From: DATACZ01 sp036258795 | GTDB taxonomy: Bacteria; Actinomycetota; CADDZG01; JAHWKV01 | Reading direction: 5' to 3' | Length of the DNA: 6,334 bases | Assembly: GCA_036258795.1 (NCBI GenBank) | Contig: DATACZ010000109.1 | Location: 1 to 6,334 of the forward strand | Shown here: piece by piece, positions 1 through 6,278 of the stretch | Layout of the letters: every line of letters begins with the position of its first letter | How positions within the stretch are numbered: position 1 is the stretch's first letter | The notes under the pieces: model-generated | Database searches by the model: none | What the model saw: only the letters and a program-made list of their open reading frames with translations | Told to the model about the DNA's origin: nothing | Position numbers and translations under genes: made by a program

Positions 1-85
1 CCTGATCAATTCGGTCAGATGGACCACCTGATTCCGGGGTGTCGGTCTGGCCAGATGTCCATCCATCACCGGAGTCTTGGTCCAT
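1..85 (-). CDS. N-terminal fragment of an unidentified protein, cut by the left edge
   Basis: This is a possible 5' end of a minus-strand gene. The ATG at 85 opens a frame with no stop before the window edge, giving 28 residues that begin MDQDSGDGWTSG. The segment is rich in Asp, Ser, Gly, Thr and Pro and looks like a disordered N-terminal tail, so no family can be assigned. The start is supported by a GAGG-like ribosome binding sequence five bases upstream of the ATG, which is one of the better ones in the window. The frame stays open upstream to a TAG at 272-274, but that upstream part is rich in Arg and Ser and looks less protein-like. The reading direction matches the PEBP and methyltransferase genes, so it could be the third gene of that transcript. 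With so few codons visible it could still be chance. Confidence 0.42.
   Translation of the reverse strand, partial: MDQDSGDGWTSGQTDTPESGGPSDRIDQ
46..55. repeat. 10-bp perfect palindrome
   Basis: TCTGGCCAGA reads identically on both strands. It lies inside the putative partial coding segment at the left edge, flanked by an 8-bp inverted pair, GATGGACC (18-25) and GGTCCATC (79-86). It is short and may be chance in GC-rich DNA. No function is assigned. Confidence 0.25.
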
Positions 86-284
86 CTCGCCCTCGATCGG
101 TACGGAAAATGCGTTCTGGCGCGAGGACCTCCGAAATCGGCCCGAGCTTCTTCGCTCACTTTTCGGGGAGGTTCTTCGAGCATGCATGCGATGAGTCGCC
201 AGGTAGGGAATTCTATTCTTATCGGCCGGGAAGCCCAAGACAATCGGGAGCGATTCCTTTGGAAGCCAGCGCTAGAGCGTTCGG
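86..284. other. Intergenic region without an identifiable gene
   Basis: This stretch lies between the stop of the PEBP-like gene and the probable start at 85. It contains a perfect 10-bp palindrome, GCATGCATGC, at 180-189. I see no tRNA-like fold, no terminator hairpin followed by a T run, and no convincing reading frame on either strand. It may hold the promoter of the gene leaving the left edge, but no clear -10/-35 pair is visible. Confidence 0.4.
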
Positions 285-761
285 CTAGTGACCGAAGCGG
301 CCCATGAGCTGAGCCTGCTCGAGAACCTTGCCTTCCACTGCGGCCTTGAGATCGTCAGCCGACGCGCCCTCCTTAAGTGAAAGCTCCTCCGCCAAAGCGA
401 ACAGCGTGAAGAAGTATCGATGGGTCTGGCCCCGAGGGGGACAGGGACCACCGTAACCAAACCGGCCGAAGTCGTTGGAGCCTTGCCCGGCCCCCTCCGG
501 TACCTGACCCTCCCGAACGCCTCCCTCCGACGGATCCAGGCCCCAAACCACCCAGTGAGTGAAAGTACCGCCGGGCGCATCCGGATCGTCGACAAGTATG
601 GCGACCTCGACGGTTTCGGCAGGAAGATCGGACCAAGCCAGCGGCGGAATCAGGTCTTGTCCGTCACAGGTATAGCGGCGGGGTATGGTGCCGCCGTCGG
701 AGAAGGCGTCGCTCGTGAGACCTGCAGTCACTGCTCGCACCTGGGATCGGACGTCATGCAC
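285..761 (-). CDS. YbhB/YbcL family PEBP (Raf kinase inhibitor-like) protein
   Basis: The product is 158 residues, the usual length of cytosolic bacterial phosphatidylethanolamine-binding-protein homologues such as YbhB. The family signatures are clear: an N-terminal IPRRYTCDG segment (26-34), the DPDAPGG..THW motif (59-70) that lines the anion or ligand pocket, and GGPCPP followed by G.THRY (104-116) with the conserved His114-Arg115. There is no signal peptide, so it should be cytoplasmic. The family binds small anionic ligands, but the physiological role of bacterial members is not established. The outermost start is a GTG at 761. An in-frame GTG at 731 is preceded by AGGTG at six bases and would give 148 residues starting just before the conserved LTSDAF, so it is a serious alternative. 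The stop is TAG. The gene lies 46 bp downstream of the methyltransferase on the same strand, so cotranscription is plausible. Confidence 0.93.
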   Translation of the reverse strand: MHDVRSQVRAVTAGLTSDAFSDGGTIPRRYTCDGQDLIPPLAWSDLPAETVEVAILVDDPDAPGGTFTHWVVWGLDPSEGGVREGQVPEGAGQGSNDFGRFGYGGPCPPRGQTHRYFFTLFALAEELSLKEGASADDLKAAVEGKVLEQAQLMGRFGH

Positions 762-807
762 AGCTTATCCAACCGGCACCCATGACGCAGGGGCACGCAC
801 TGCGGAC

Positions 808-1470
808 TCAGGCTCGGGTCAGCGCCACCCGCCAGGCATGAACCATTTCGGGATCGACGTTGACTTCAAACGTGGCGGGCTCGATTGCATCGATGTTCCA
901 CCCCTCGGCGAAGCTGGCTTCGATCTCCTCCTTCCTGACCCTGCGAGGGCCCCAATCGCCCGGCTGGCTGTCGCTGAAGCACAGCATGAAGTAACGCCCG
1001 CCCGGCGGAATGACAGCTCTAAGGCTTTCGACGAACCGGAACCTGTCGCGGTCGTCGAAGACGTGGAACAGGCCGGAGTCCAGCACGGTGTCGAACTGTT
1101 CATGCAGGCCGTCCAACTCCAGGGCGTTCCACACCAGGAACCGGACGTTTAGATTCCGATTCCGCGCTTTTTCCTTTGCAATTGCTATCGCAGCCGGTGC
1201 GATGTCGACGCCTATGGCCCTTAGCCCCAGGCCGGCGGCCATGAGGGCATGCTCCCCGGTACCGCACCCGACGTCCAGCACCCTCCCCCGGAAGGCGCCC
1301 GTCCTGGCCAGGTCAAGGAAGGCCTTCTGAGGCCGGCCTATATCCCAGGGAGGTGTCGCCGAGTACATGGCCTCGAAGTCCTCGGTTGTAGGTGGTCCCG
1401 CCGGCCCCCCGGAAACAAGATGTTCCGCGGGAGCGTTCGAAGCCTTGTCGGAGTCCATGGGCTGAGTCAT
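808..1470 (-). CDS. Class I SAM-dependent methyltransferase
   Basis: The predicted 220-residue protein has a Rossmann-type methyltransferase core. Motif I is VLDVGCGTGEH (64-74), the acidic residue closing strand 2 is Asp89 in GVDI, and a post-motif region reads DSGLFHVFDD (131-140), followed by PGGRYFMLCFS (156-166). An upstream PPWDIGRPQ segment (40-48) and the GLFH motif resemble the TehB/thiopurine-methyltransferase-like group that acts on small molecules. The substrate cannot be read from the sequence. The first 28 residues are a Pro/Gly/Ala-rich tail outside the fold. I chose the ATG at 1470; an in-frame ATG at 1458 is possible, and neither has a Shine-Dalgarno sequence. A TTG at 1527 would extend the frame deep into the divergent permease gene and is unlikely. 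The permease ATG begins only one base away on the opposite strand. The PEBP gene follows 46 bp downstream. Confidence 0.92.
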   Translation of the reverse strand: MTQPMDSDKASNAPAEHLVSGGPAGPPTTEDFEAMYSATPPWDIGRPQKAFLDLARTGAFRGRVLDVGCGTGEHALMAAGLGLRAIGVDIAPAAIAIAKEKARNRNLNVRFLVWNALELDGLHEQFDTVLDSGLFHVFDDRDRFRFVESLRAVIPPGGRYFMLCFSDSQPGDWGPRRVRKEEIEASFAEGWNIDAIEPATFEVNVDPEMVHAWRVALTRA

Positions 1471-1471
1471 T

Positions 1472-2947
1472 ATGCATCGCAGAATGGATAGCCCGGGACC
1501 AAGCCCACCGGCCGACACTGCGAGCACAGGCGGTTCCCTCCTGGAGCGCTTCTTCGGAATCCGTCAGGCCGGTTCGACGGTGAGGATCGAGCTGGTGGCC
1601 GGGCTGACCACATTCATGACCATGGCCTACATCCTCTTCGTCAACCCCTCGGTACTGGGAGCCGTGGCGGATCGCGATGGCAGAATGCTTCAGGTTCCAC
1701 TGATTCTGACCGCCACGGCGTTGGCTGCAGGGGTCAGCACCCTGGCCATGGGGCTATTCGCCAACTATCCCTTCGCCATTGCCGCCGGCCTGGGCCTGAA
1801 CGCGGTGGTCGCTTTTCAGCTAGTGGCTGCTAGCGGTCTCACCTGGCCCGAGGCTATGGGCGTCGTCGTGGCAGAGGGCCTGATCATCACGATCCTGGTC
1901 CTTACCGGATTCCGGGAGGCGGTGATGAACGCCATCCCCCTTTCCTTGAAAAAGGCCATCGGAGCGGGCATCGGCCTTTTCATAGCCTTCATCGGCTTCA
2001 TCAACGCAGGGTTTGTGGGCAAACCGCAGGCGCCGAATCTACTCGTGGAGCTCGGGAGAGGTGGAGAGCTCCAGGGGCTCCCGGTGGCCATCTTTGTCGT
2101 CGGCCTGCTCCTTACCGGCTATCTGGTAGCCCGGAACGTAAGAGGTGCACTCCTGGTCGGCATCCTGGCCACCACGGCAATCGCCATCCTGATCAACGAG
2201 GTGTTTGCAGGGGGCCGAGCGTGGGGGGACGTCGGCCCGGGAGTGGCCAGGCTTCCGAGCCGGATCTTCGCCCTTCCCACGGCGGAGAACTTTGGGCTCG
2301 TCGGCGACTTCTCGTTCGGGTTCTTTGTCAGGCTCGGGGTCGCCGGCGCCATCCTTGCCGTGTTCACGCTCATGCTTGCGGACTTCTTTGACACCATGGG
2401 GACCGTGGTGGGCTTGGGCGCGAAAGCCGGATATCTGGACGCCGAAGGCCGGCTCCCACGGATCCAGAGAGTCCTGCTGGTCGACTCCGCCGCGGCAGCC
2501 CTGGGAGGCGCCGTCAGCGCCTCTTCCAACACCACGTACATAGAAAGCGCGGCCGGGATCTCGGAGGGTGGGCGCACCGGACTCGTAACCACAGTGGTTG
2601 GCCTGCTCTTCCTTGTTTCGCTATTCGCCTGGCCCTTGGCAGACGTCATCCCTCCGCAAGCCACCGCGCCGGCACTCATCATCGTTGGGTTCCTCATGAT
2701 GGAGATGGTGCGGGAGATTCCGTGGGAGGACTACAACGTATCCATTCCCGCCTTCCTCACCATGGTGGTGATGCCGTTTACCTTCTCCATCACCAATGGG
2801 ATCGGCGTCGGATTCATCACTTACACGGCCATCAAGCTGCTAAGAGGCGAGGGCAGAGACGTCCACTGGATGATGTACCTTGCGGCTGCAAGCTTCGTCA
2901 TCTACTTCGCCATCCACTACGTGAGGATTCTTTTCGGCCTCACCTGA
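1472..2947 (+). CDS. NCS2 family purine base permease (AzgA/PbuG type)
   Basis: This 491-residue polytopic membrane protein should import purine bases such as hypoxanthine, guanine or adenine by proton symport. It carries the AzgA-subfamily signatures in order: LERFFGI near 24-30, the first membrane segment with GLTTFMTMAYILFVNP (44-59), NYPFAIAAGLGLNA (98-111), ADFFDTMGT (303-311) and SSNTTYIESAAGI (351-363). The last two correspond to the substrate-binding helices of the NCS2 fold. About 12 to 14 hydrophobic segments are evident up to the C-terminus. The start is uncertain: ATG at 1472 or the in-frame ATG at 1484, neither with a ribosome binding site; family members usually begin shortly before the LLERFFG segment. 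The gene ends with tandem in-frame stops, TGA TAG. No purine riboswitch can fit upstream because the divergent methyltransferase gene abuts it. No purine metabolism gene is nearby, so the exact base specificity is open. Confidence 0.95.
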   Translation: MHRRMDSPGPSPPADTASTGGSLLERFFGIRQAGSTVRIELVAGLTTFMTMAYILFVNPSVLGAVADRDGRMLQVPLILTATALAAGVSTLAMGLFANYPFAIAAGLGLNAVVAFQLVAASGLTWPEAMGVVVAEGLIITILVLTGFREAVMNAIPLSLKKAIGAGIGLFIAFIGFINAGFVGKPQAPNLLVELGRGGELQGLPVAIFVVGLLLTGYLVARNVRGALLVGILATTAIAILINEVFAGGRAWGDVGPGVARLPSRIFALPTAENFGLVGDFSFGFFVRLGVAGAILAVFTLMLADFFDTMGTVVGLGAKAGYLDAEGRLPRIQRVLLVDSAAAALGGAVSASSNTTYIESAAGISEGGRTGLVTTVVGLLFLVSLFAWPLADVIPPQATAPALIIVGFLMMEMVREIPWEDYNVSIPAFLTMVVMPFTFSITNGIGVGFITYTAIKLLRGEGRDVHWMMYLAAASFVIYFAIHYVRILFGLT

Positions 2948-2967
2948 TAGGCGGCCGAGGTTGGCCT

Positions 2968-3726
2968 TCAGCCCGCCGTCGCCGCCCTTCTCCTGCCGAG
3001 CCGGTCAAGCATCTCCAGGAATTCCTGAGCGTCCAAGCTGGCTCGCGTCGCTCCCACCCCGTCGAGGACCTCCAGCGCCGCAAATTGGTCGATGTTGTCA
3101 CCGGTCACCGTTCCTCCATAGATGACCTCCGGATCACTGGCGCCGAGCTCTGCGAGCTTGCCCTTCAAGTGCTCGACCATTTCCTGAACGTGTCCCGCCT
3201 CTGCCGGCCGGTCGGCTCCCACCGCCCAGGTTGGCTCGTACACCACGAGAACCGGGTGCTTGGCGAGGTCGAGGGACGACACACCCACAGCCAGCCTCGC
3301 CTCGGTCTCAAGTGCGGCGGCGTCCGTGGGCTCGTCCTCACCCACGAACAGGATCGGCCTCAGCCCGGCTTCCGCTGCCGCCCTTACCTTCCTGGTGATC
3401 TGTTCGTCGGTCTCTCCGGCGGCACGGCGCTCGCTGTGCCCGATTAGGACGTAGTCGGCCACGTCGCTCAGCATGGTCGGCGAGATTTCTCCCGTATATG
3501 GTCCCTCCGCCTCCCAGTGGCAATTCTGGGCACCGAGCCTTACCAAGTCATGGTCCATCAATGCGCGAATCGGGACCAGCGACAGGAAAGGCGGACAGAT
3601 GATGGGCAGTGGGAAACGGCCGCCGCGGTCCGCTCGCTCTCGTAGACCTTGCTGGATTTCGGCGAACAACGCTACGGCCTCGATGGCGGTGGTGTACATC
3701 TTCCAGTTTGCGAGCAGGTACTTCAC
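2968..3726 (-). CDS. tpiA: Triosephosphate isomerase family protein (divergent, possibly a paralogue)
   Basis: This 252-residue TIM-barrel protein has the normal length of triosephosphate isomerase, which interconverts dihydroxyacetone phosphate and glyceraldehyde 3-phosphate. The catalytic residues are all present: Asn7 and Lys9 in ANWKM, His97 and Glu99 in GHSERR (96-101), and the base Glu164 in YEPTWAVG (163-170). The dimer loop GAQNCHWEAEGPYTGEIS (65-82) and the YGGTV loop (203-207) are also kept. Three places deviate. The usual CVGE reads FVGE (Phe127 for the conserved Cys), loop 6 continues as AVGADRP instead of AIGTGK, and the C-terminal phosphate loop reads DGVGATRASL (222-231), where most family members have an LVGGASL-type sequence. 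The start is GTG with no Shine-Dalgarno sequence. The gene lies 21 bp downstream of the Gfo/Idh/MocA oxidoreductase and is probably cotranscribed. It may be the housekeeping enzyme of a divergent lineage or a paralogue acting on another sugar phosphate, such as a tetrulose phosphate. The fold is certain and the substrate is not. Confidence 0.9.
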   Translation of the reverse strand: MKYLLANWKMYTTAIEAVALFAEIQQGLRERADRGGRFPLPIICPPFLSLVPIRALMDHDLVRLGAQNCHWEAEGPYTGEISPTMLSDVADYVLIGHSERRAAGETDEQITRKVRAAAEAGLRPILFVGEDEPTDAAALETEARLAVGVSSLDLAKHPVLVVYEPTWAVGADRPAEAGHVQEMVEHLKGKLAELGASDPEVIYGGTVTGDNIDQFAALEVLDGVGATRASLDAQEFLEMLDRLGRRRAATAG

Positions 3727-3747
3727 AAGCCGGAGATGCGGAACGCC

Positions 3748-4794
3748 TTAGGGAGTCGGGGCAACGGGAGCCGGAGAGACCCAGCGCCGCTCGACGTTGG
3801 CGGTGTGGGCTGCGTCAAAGACCGCCTGCACCCGTAGCCCTTCGTCCAGCGACGGATCGGGAGGGGCTCCCTCGCGAACCGCCCTCCAGAAGTTCAGTGC
3901 GACCTGCCTGAAGCCTACCTTGGAGCTGTTGTCGAACGGTCCCTCGCATTGGAGCTCTTCGCCGGTACGTCCCCACCAAACTCTAAAGTCTGGATCAAGC
4001 TTTGCCGTACCCTCGTCGCCATAGATCTCAAGACGGTCCCGGAGCTCATGACGGGCGGTCGCCACCAGAGTGACGACACCCAATCCACCGCCCCTAAAGC
4101 GCAGGAGAATCCCGTAGGTATCCTCGGCCGTGACCCGGCGCTGCACGCCGTCATCCCGGGTCCGCACCGGGACACCGACCTCGGTTGCGGCGGCGACCGC
4201 CTCCACATCGGGGAAGAGCTCCAGCAGCAGGTCGAGGTCGTGCACCCCATACCCCTGCAGCCGTCCGCCCCCAAGGGTGGCGTCGTGAACCCAGGTGAAT
4301 GGCCGGGAGTCGGGGTCCGCGTGGTCGGAGTGAACCAGAGTGATGATAGCCATACGGGGCCTGCCGACCACCTCTCGAGCACGGGCGATCAGCTGCCGGC
4401 GAGACTCTTTCATCCTCAGTCCATAGCCGACCGCCCCCACCACCCCTGCCGACTCGATAGCGTCCACGATCTGTCGCGCCACTTCCAGGTTTTGGGCCAG
4501 GGGCTTTTCGCACAGGACATGAAGTCCTCGTTTGGCTGCAGCTACAGCAAATTGCGAATGAGTCGCCACGGGAGTAGCCACGTGGACTGCCTCCAGCCCG
4601 GGGAAGGACAGAACCTCGTCGTAGTCGGACGTGCCGAGCTCCAGTCCGGCCTCGTCGGCCAGCTCACGAGCTCGTTCCGGCCGCCGAGACCAGCACGCCA
4701 CGGGCTCGAACTCCTCCAGATCCTGGTATACGGGGAGAGCGACCTTCCTCCCGTAGCCTGTGCCGGCAACTGCGATCTTGATCGGGCTGGTCAT
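3748..4794 (-). CDS. Gfo/Idh/MocA family NAD(P)-dependent oxidoreductase
   Basis: The 348-residue protein is a cytoplasmic dehydrogenase of the type that oxidises or reduces sugars, inositols or related polyols. The N-terminal Rossmann domain starts with IAVAGTGYGRKVALP (7-21), the GTG.G variant of the dinucleotide-binding loop. It continues to ATPVATH (73-79) and to the family hallmark CEKPLA (95-100), where Lys97 is the expected catalytic or cofactor-positioning lysine. The C-terminal alpha/beta domain begins near 120 and contains GGGRLQGYGVHDLDLL (175-190), whose His185 fits the usual substrate-binding histidine. Length is typical. The substrate cannot be inferred from sequence alone. The start ATG at 4794 follows an in-frame stop 15 bases upstream, so no longer version is possible. 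It is the first gene of a likely two-gene unit with the isomerase, and its 83-bp leader carries repeats that could be an operator. Confidence 0.94.
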   Translation of the reverse strand: MTSPIKIAVAGTGYGRKVALPVYQDLEEFEPVACWSRRPERARELADEAGLELGTSDYDEVLSFPGLEAVHVATPVATHSQFAVAAAKRGLHVLCEKPLAQNLEVARQIVDAIESAGVVGAVGYGLRMKESRRQLIARAREVVGRPRMAIITLVHSDHADPDSRPFTWVHDATLGGGRLQGYGVHDLDLLLELFPDVEAVAAATEVGVPVRTRDDGVQRRVTAEDTYGILLRFRGGGLGVVTLVATARHELRDRLEIYGDEGTAKLDPDFRVWWGRTGEELQCEGPFDNSSKVGFRQVALNFWRAVREGAPPDPSLDEGLRVQAVFDAAHTANVERRWVSPAPVAPTP

Positions 4795-4807
4795 GCGGGC
4801 TCGTCCA

Positions 4808-4845
4808 TTTCACCTGTGTCGTTCCCGAAACCGGCGCAGGTGAAA
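4808..4845. repeat. 9-bp perfect inverted repeat in the leader of the oxidoreductase gene
   Basis: TTTCACCTG at 4808-4816 is matched by its exact reverse complement, CAGGTGAAA, at 4837-4845, with a 20-base centre. It lies between the transporter stop at 4878 and the oxidoreductase ATG at 4794. On the minus-strand transcript it could fold into a hairpin, but no T run follows, so a simple intrinsic terminator is unlikely. A binding site for a dimeric regulator of the oxidoreductase/isomerase pair is an inference. Confidence 0.4.
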
Positions 4846-4866
4846 ACCGTTTCTTGTTGAAAACCG
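4826..4866. promoter_or_regulatory. Tandem short repeats, possible operator
   Basis: TGAAAACCG occurs at 4841-4849 and again at 4858-4866, exactly 17 bp apart. A degenerate copy, CGAAACCGG, sits at 4826-4834. They lie in the only intergenic gap of the right-hand block and overlap one arm of the inverted repeat at 4808-4845. Regularly spaced copies upstream of a catabolic gene pair suggest a regulator-binding region, but no promoter hexamers can be recognised with confidence and the cognate regulator is not in the window. Confidence 0.35.
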
Positions 4867-4877
4867 CAGACCTTCTT

Positions 4878-6278
4878 TTAGACCTCCGCCCAGGCGAGGT
4901 TGGGAGAGCGATCGACGGCGAAGCTGCGTCGCAGGTAATACCACCAGGTGAGGCCGAGGCATGTGACATAAAAGAAGAGGAAGCAGTACAGGGCTCCCAT
5001 GGGGCTGCCCGTGAGCGCTGCTGAGACCCCATAGCCCTGGGGGATCAGCCAGCCTCCGTAGGCTCCCACCGCCCCGATGAAGCCCACCGCTGCCGCGGTT
5101 TCACGCCGTGCTGCCGCCATGGCGTCGCGTTCTGCCGCGGCACCCTTACCATCCGCCATTTGAAGGTGAGTCGCACGAAAGATCATGGGAATCATCCGGT
5201 ATGTCGACCCATTTCCTATGCCGGTGAGCAGGAACAGAACCACGAAAGCTGACAGAAACATCCGAAAGGCCAAGGTTCCACCCTCGTTATTGAGAGCCAC
5301 GATCACGGCCAGCAAGGCGAAGATCATTAGCAGAAACGTTGCGAACGTGACCTTTGCCCCGCCGAGCCTGTCGGAGAGCCATCCGCCTGCTGGCCTCGCC
5401 AGCGATCCGACCAGTGGACCGAGGAAGGCCAGCGACAGCGTTGCCTCGGGAAACTGGGTCTCCATGAGGAGTGGGAGGCCCGCAGAGTAGCCGATGAAGG
5501 AGCCAAACGTGCCGATGTAAAGCCAGGACATGATCCAGGTCTGACCACGCCGGAGGATCACCGCCTGGTTTCGGATCGGCGAGCGGGACACCTTCAGGTT
5601 ATCCATGAATAGCCCGGCACAGGCCGCCGCAGCAACGACTAAGGGTATCCAGATCAGTCCTGCATTCTGAAGCTGCACTGAGCTCTTTCCGCCCGAGGCA
5701 TCAGCAATGAACCCGATGGTGCCCCCGGTAACTGCCAGCGGAACCACAAGCTGCGCCACCGCCACCCCTAGATTTCCTCCGGCGGCGTTCAACCCCAGCG
5801 CCAGCCCCTTCCGCTTGTCCGGATAGAAAAAAGAGATGTTTGCCATGCTGGAAGCGAAGTTGCCGCCTCCCAGTCCGGCGGTTGCCGCGCCCACCAAGAA
5901 CACCCAGTAAGGGGTTTTGGGGTGAGAGACCATGGCGACAAGAAACAAAAGCGGTATCAACAGGAGCAGGGCGCTCACCACGGTCCAATTTCGCCCTCCA
6001 AAGCGGGGAACCGCCAAGGTGTATGGAAAGCGAGCCGTGGCCCCTACGAGTGCCGGCACCGCAACGAGCGTAAAGAGCTGGCCGGTGGAGAACTCAAAGC
6101 CGGCCCTGTTCAGGTTGACCGCGGTGACGCTCCAGATCACCCAAACGGCAAATCCCAGGAACTCGGCAAAGATCGAGAAGACCAGATTGCGACGAGCAAT
6201 CCGCTTGCCCTTGCGCTCCCAGAACTGTTCGTCCTCAGGCTCCCAATCGTCAATCCACCTCGCCATCATCACCACCAT
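4878..6278 (-). CDS. narK: NarK/NNP family nitrate/nitrite transporter (MFS)
   Basis: This major facilitator protein of about 466 residues, close to the 463 of E. coli NarK, should move nitrate and/or nitrite across the cytoplasmic membrane. Numbering from the ATG at 6278, nitrate signature 1 is AGLGGGNFASSMAN and the residues after it (134-153). Nitrate signature 2 is GIGNGSTYRMIP (353-364). Arg83 in helix 2 (ARFPY) and Arg295 (LARPAGG) occupy the places expected for the two substrate-binding arginines of NarK. A cytoplasmic loop rich in Ala, Arg and Glu follows signature 2 (about 369-397), as in other NarK proteins, then TAAAVGFIGAVGAYGG. The start is unresolved: in-frame ATGs at 6278, 6269 and 6266 all precede the family-typical ARWIDDWEPED segment, and the frame stays open to the right window edge. 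None has a good ribosome binding site. No nitrate or nitrite reductase gene is visible. Confidence 0.93.
   Translation of the reverse strand: MVVMMARWIDDWEPEDEQFWERKGKRIARRNLVFSIFAEFLGFAVWVIWSVTAVNLNRAGFEFSTGQLFTLVAVPALVGATARFPYTLAVPRFGGRNWTVVSALLLLIPLLFLVAMVSHPKTPYWVFLVGAATAGLGGGNFASSMANISFFYPDKRKGLALGLNAAGGNLGVAVAQLVVPLAVTGGTIGFIADASGGKSSVQLQNAGLIWIPLVVAAAACAGLFMDNLKVSRSPIRNQAVILRRGQTWIMSWLYIGTFGSFIGYSAGLPLLMETQFPEATLSLAFLGPLVGSLARPAGGWLSDRLGGAKVTFATFLLMIFALLAVIVALNNEGGTLAFRMFLSAFVVLFLLTGIGNGSTYRMIPMIFRATHLQMADGKGAAAERDAMAAARRETAAAVGFIGAVGAYGGWLIPQGYGVSAALTGSPMGALYCFLFFYVTCLGLTWWYYLRRSFAVDRSPNLAWAEV

Noticed and set aside
180..189. GCATGCATGC palindrome as an operator or recombination site
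   Set aside because: It is perfect but only 10 bp, without flanking symmetry or a second copy, so chance occurrence is likely.
19..307. Two overlapping plus-strand open frames of 89 and 76 codons at the left end
   Set aside because: There is no family resemblance or ribosome binding site. The minus-strand start at 85 fits the direction of the neighbouring genes better.
1471..1527. Extended methyltransferase start at TTG 1527
   Set aside because: It would overlap the permease coding region by more than 50 bases, uses a rare start codon, and adds residues outside the conserved fold.
2119..2697. Minus-strand open frame of 192 codons
   Set aside because: It is antisense to the well-conserved core of the purine permease, and the translation is low-complexity Ser/Ala/Pro/Thr.
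2722..3447. Plus-strand open frame of 241 codons
   Set aside because: It overlaps the end of the permease in another frame and then runs antisense through the isomerase. It shows no family motif and is rich in Arg, His and Pro.
4808..4845. Intrinsic terminator for the NarK-type gene
   Set aside because: The inverted repeat has a 20-base loop and no T run after the second arm in the transcript direction, so a factor-independent terminator is not supported.
3949..4860. Long open frame of 303 codons on the plus strand
   Set aside because: It lies antisense to the clearly recognisable Gfo/Idh/MocA oxidoreductase. Its translation has no recognisable domain and a composition typical of antisense frames in GC-rich DNA.
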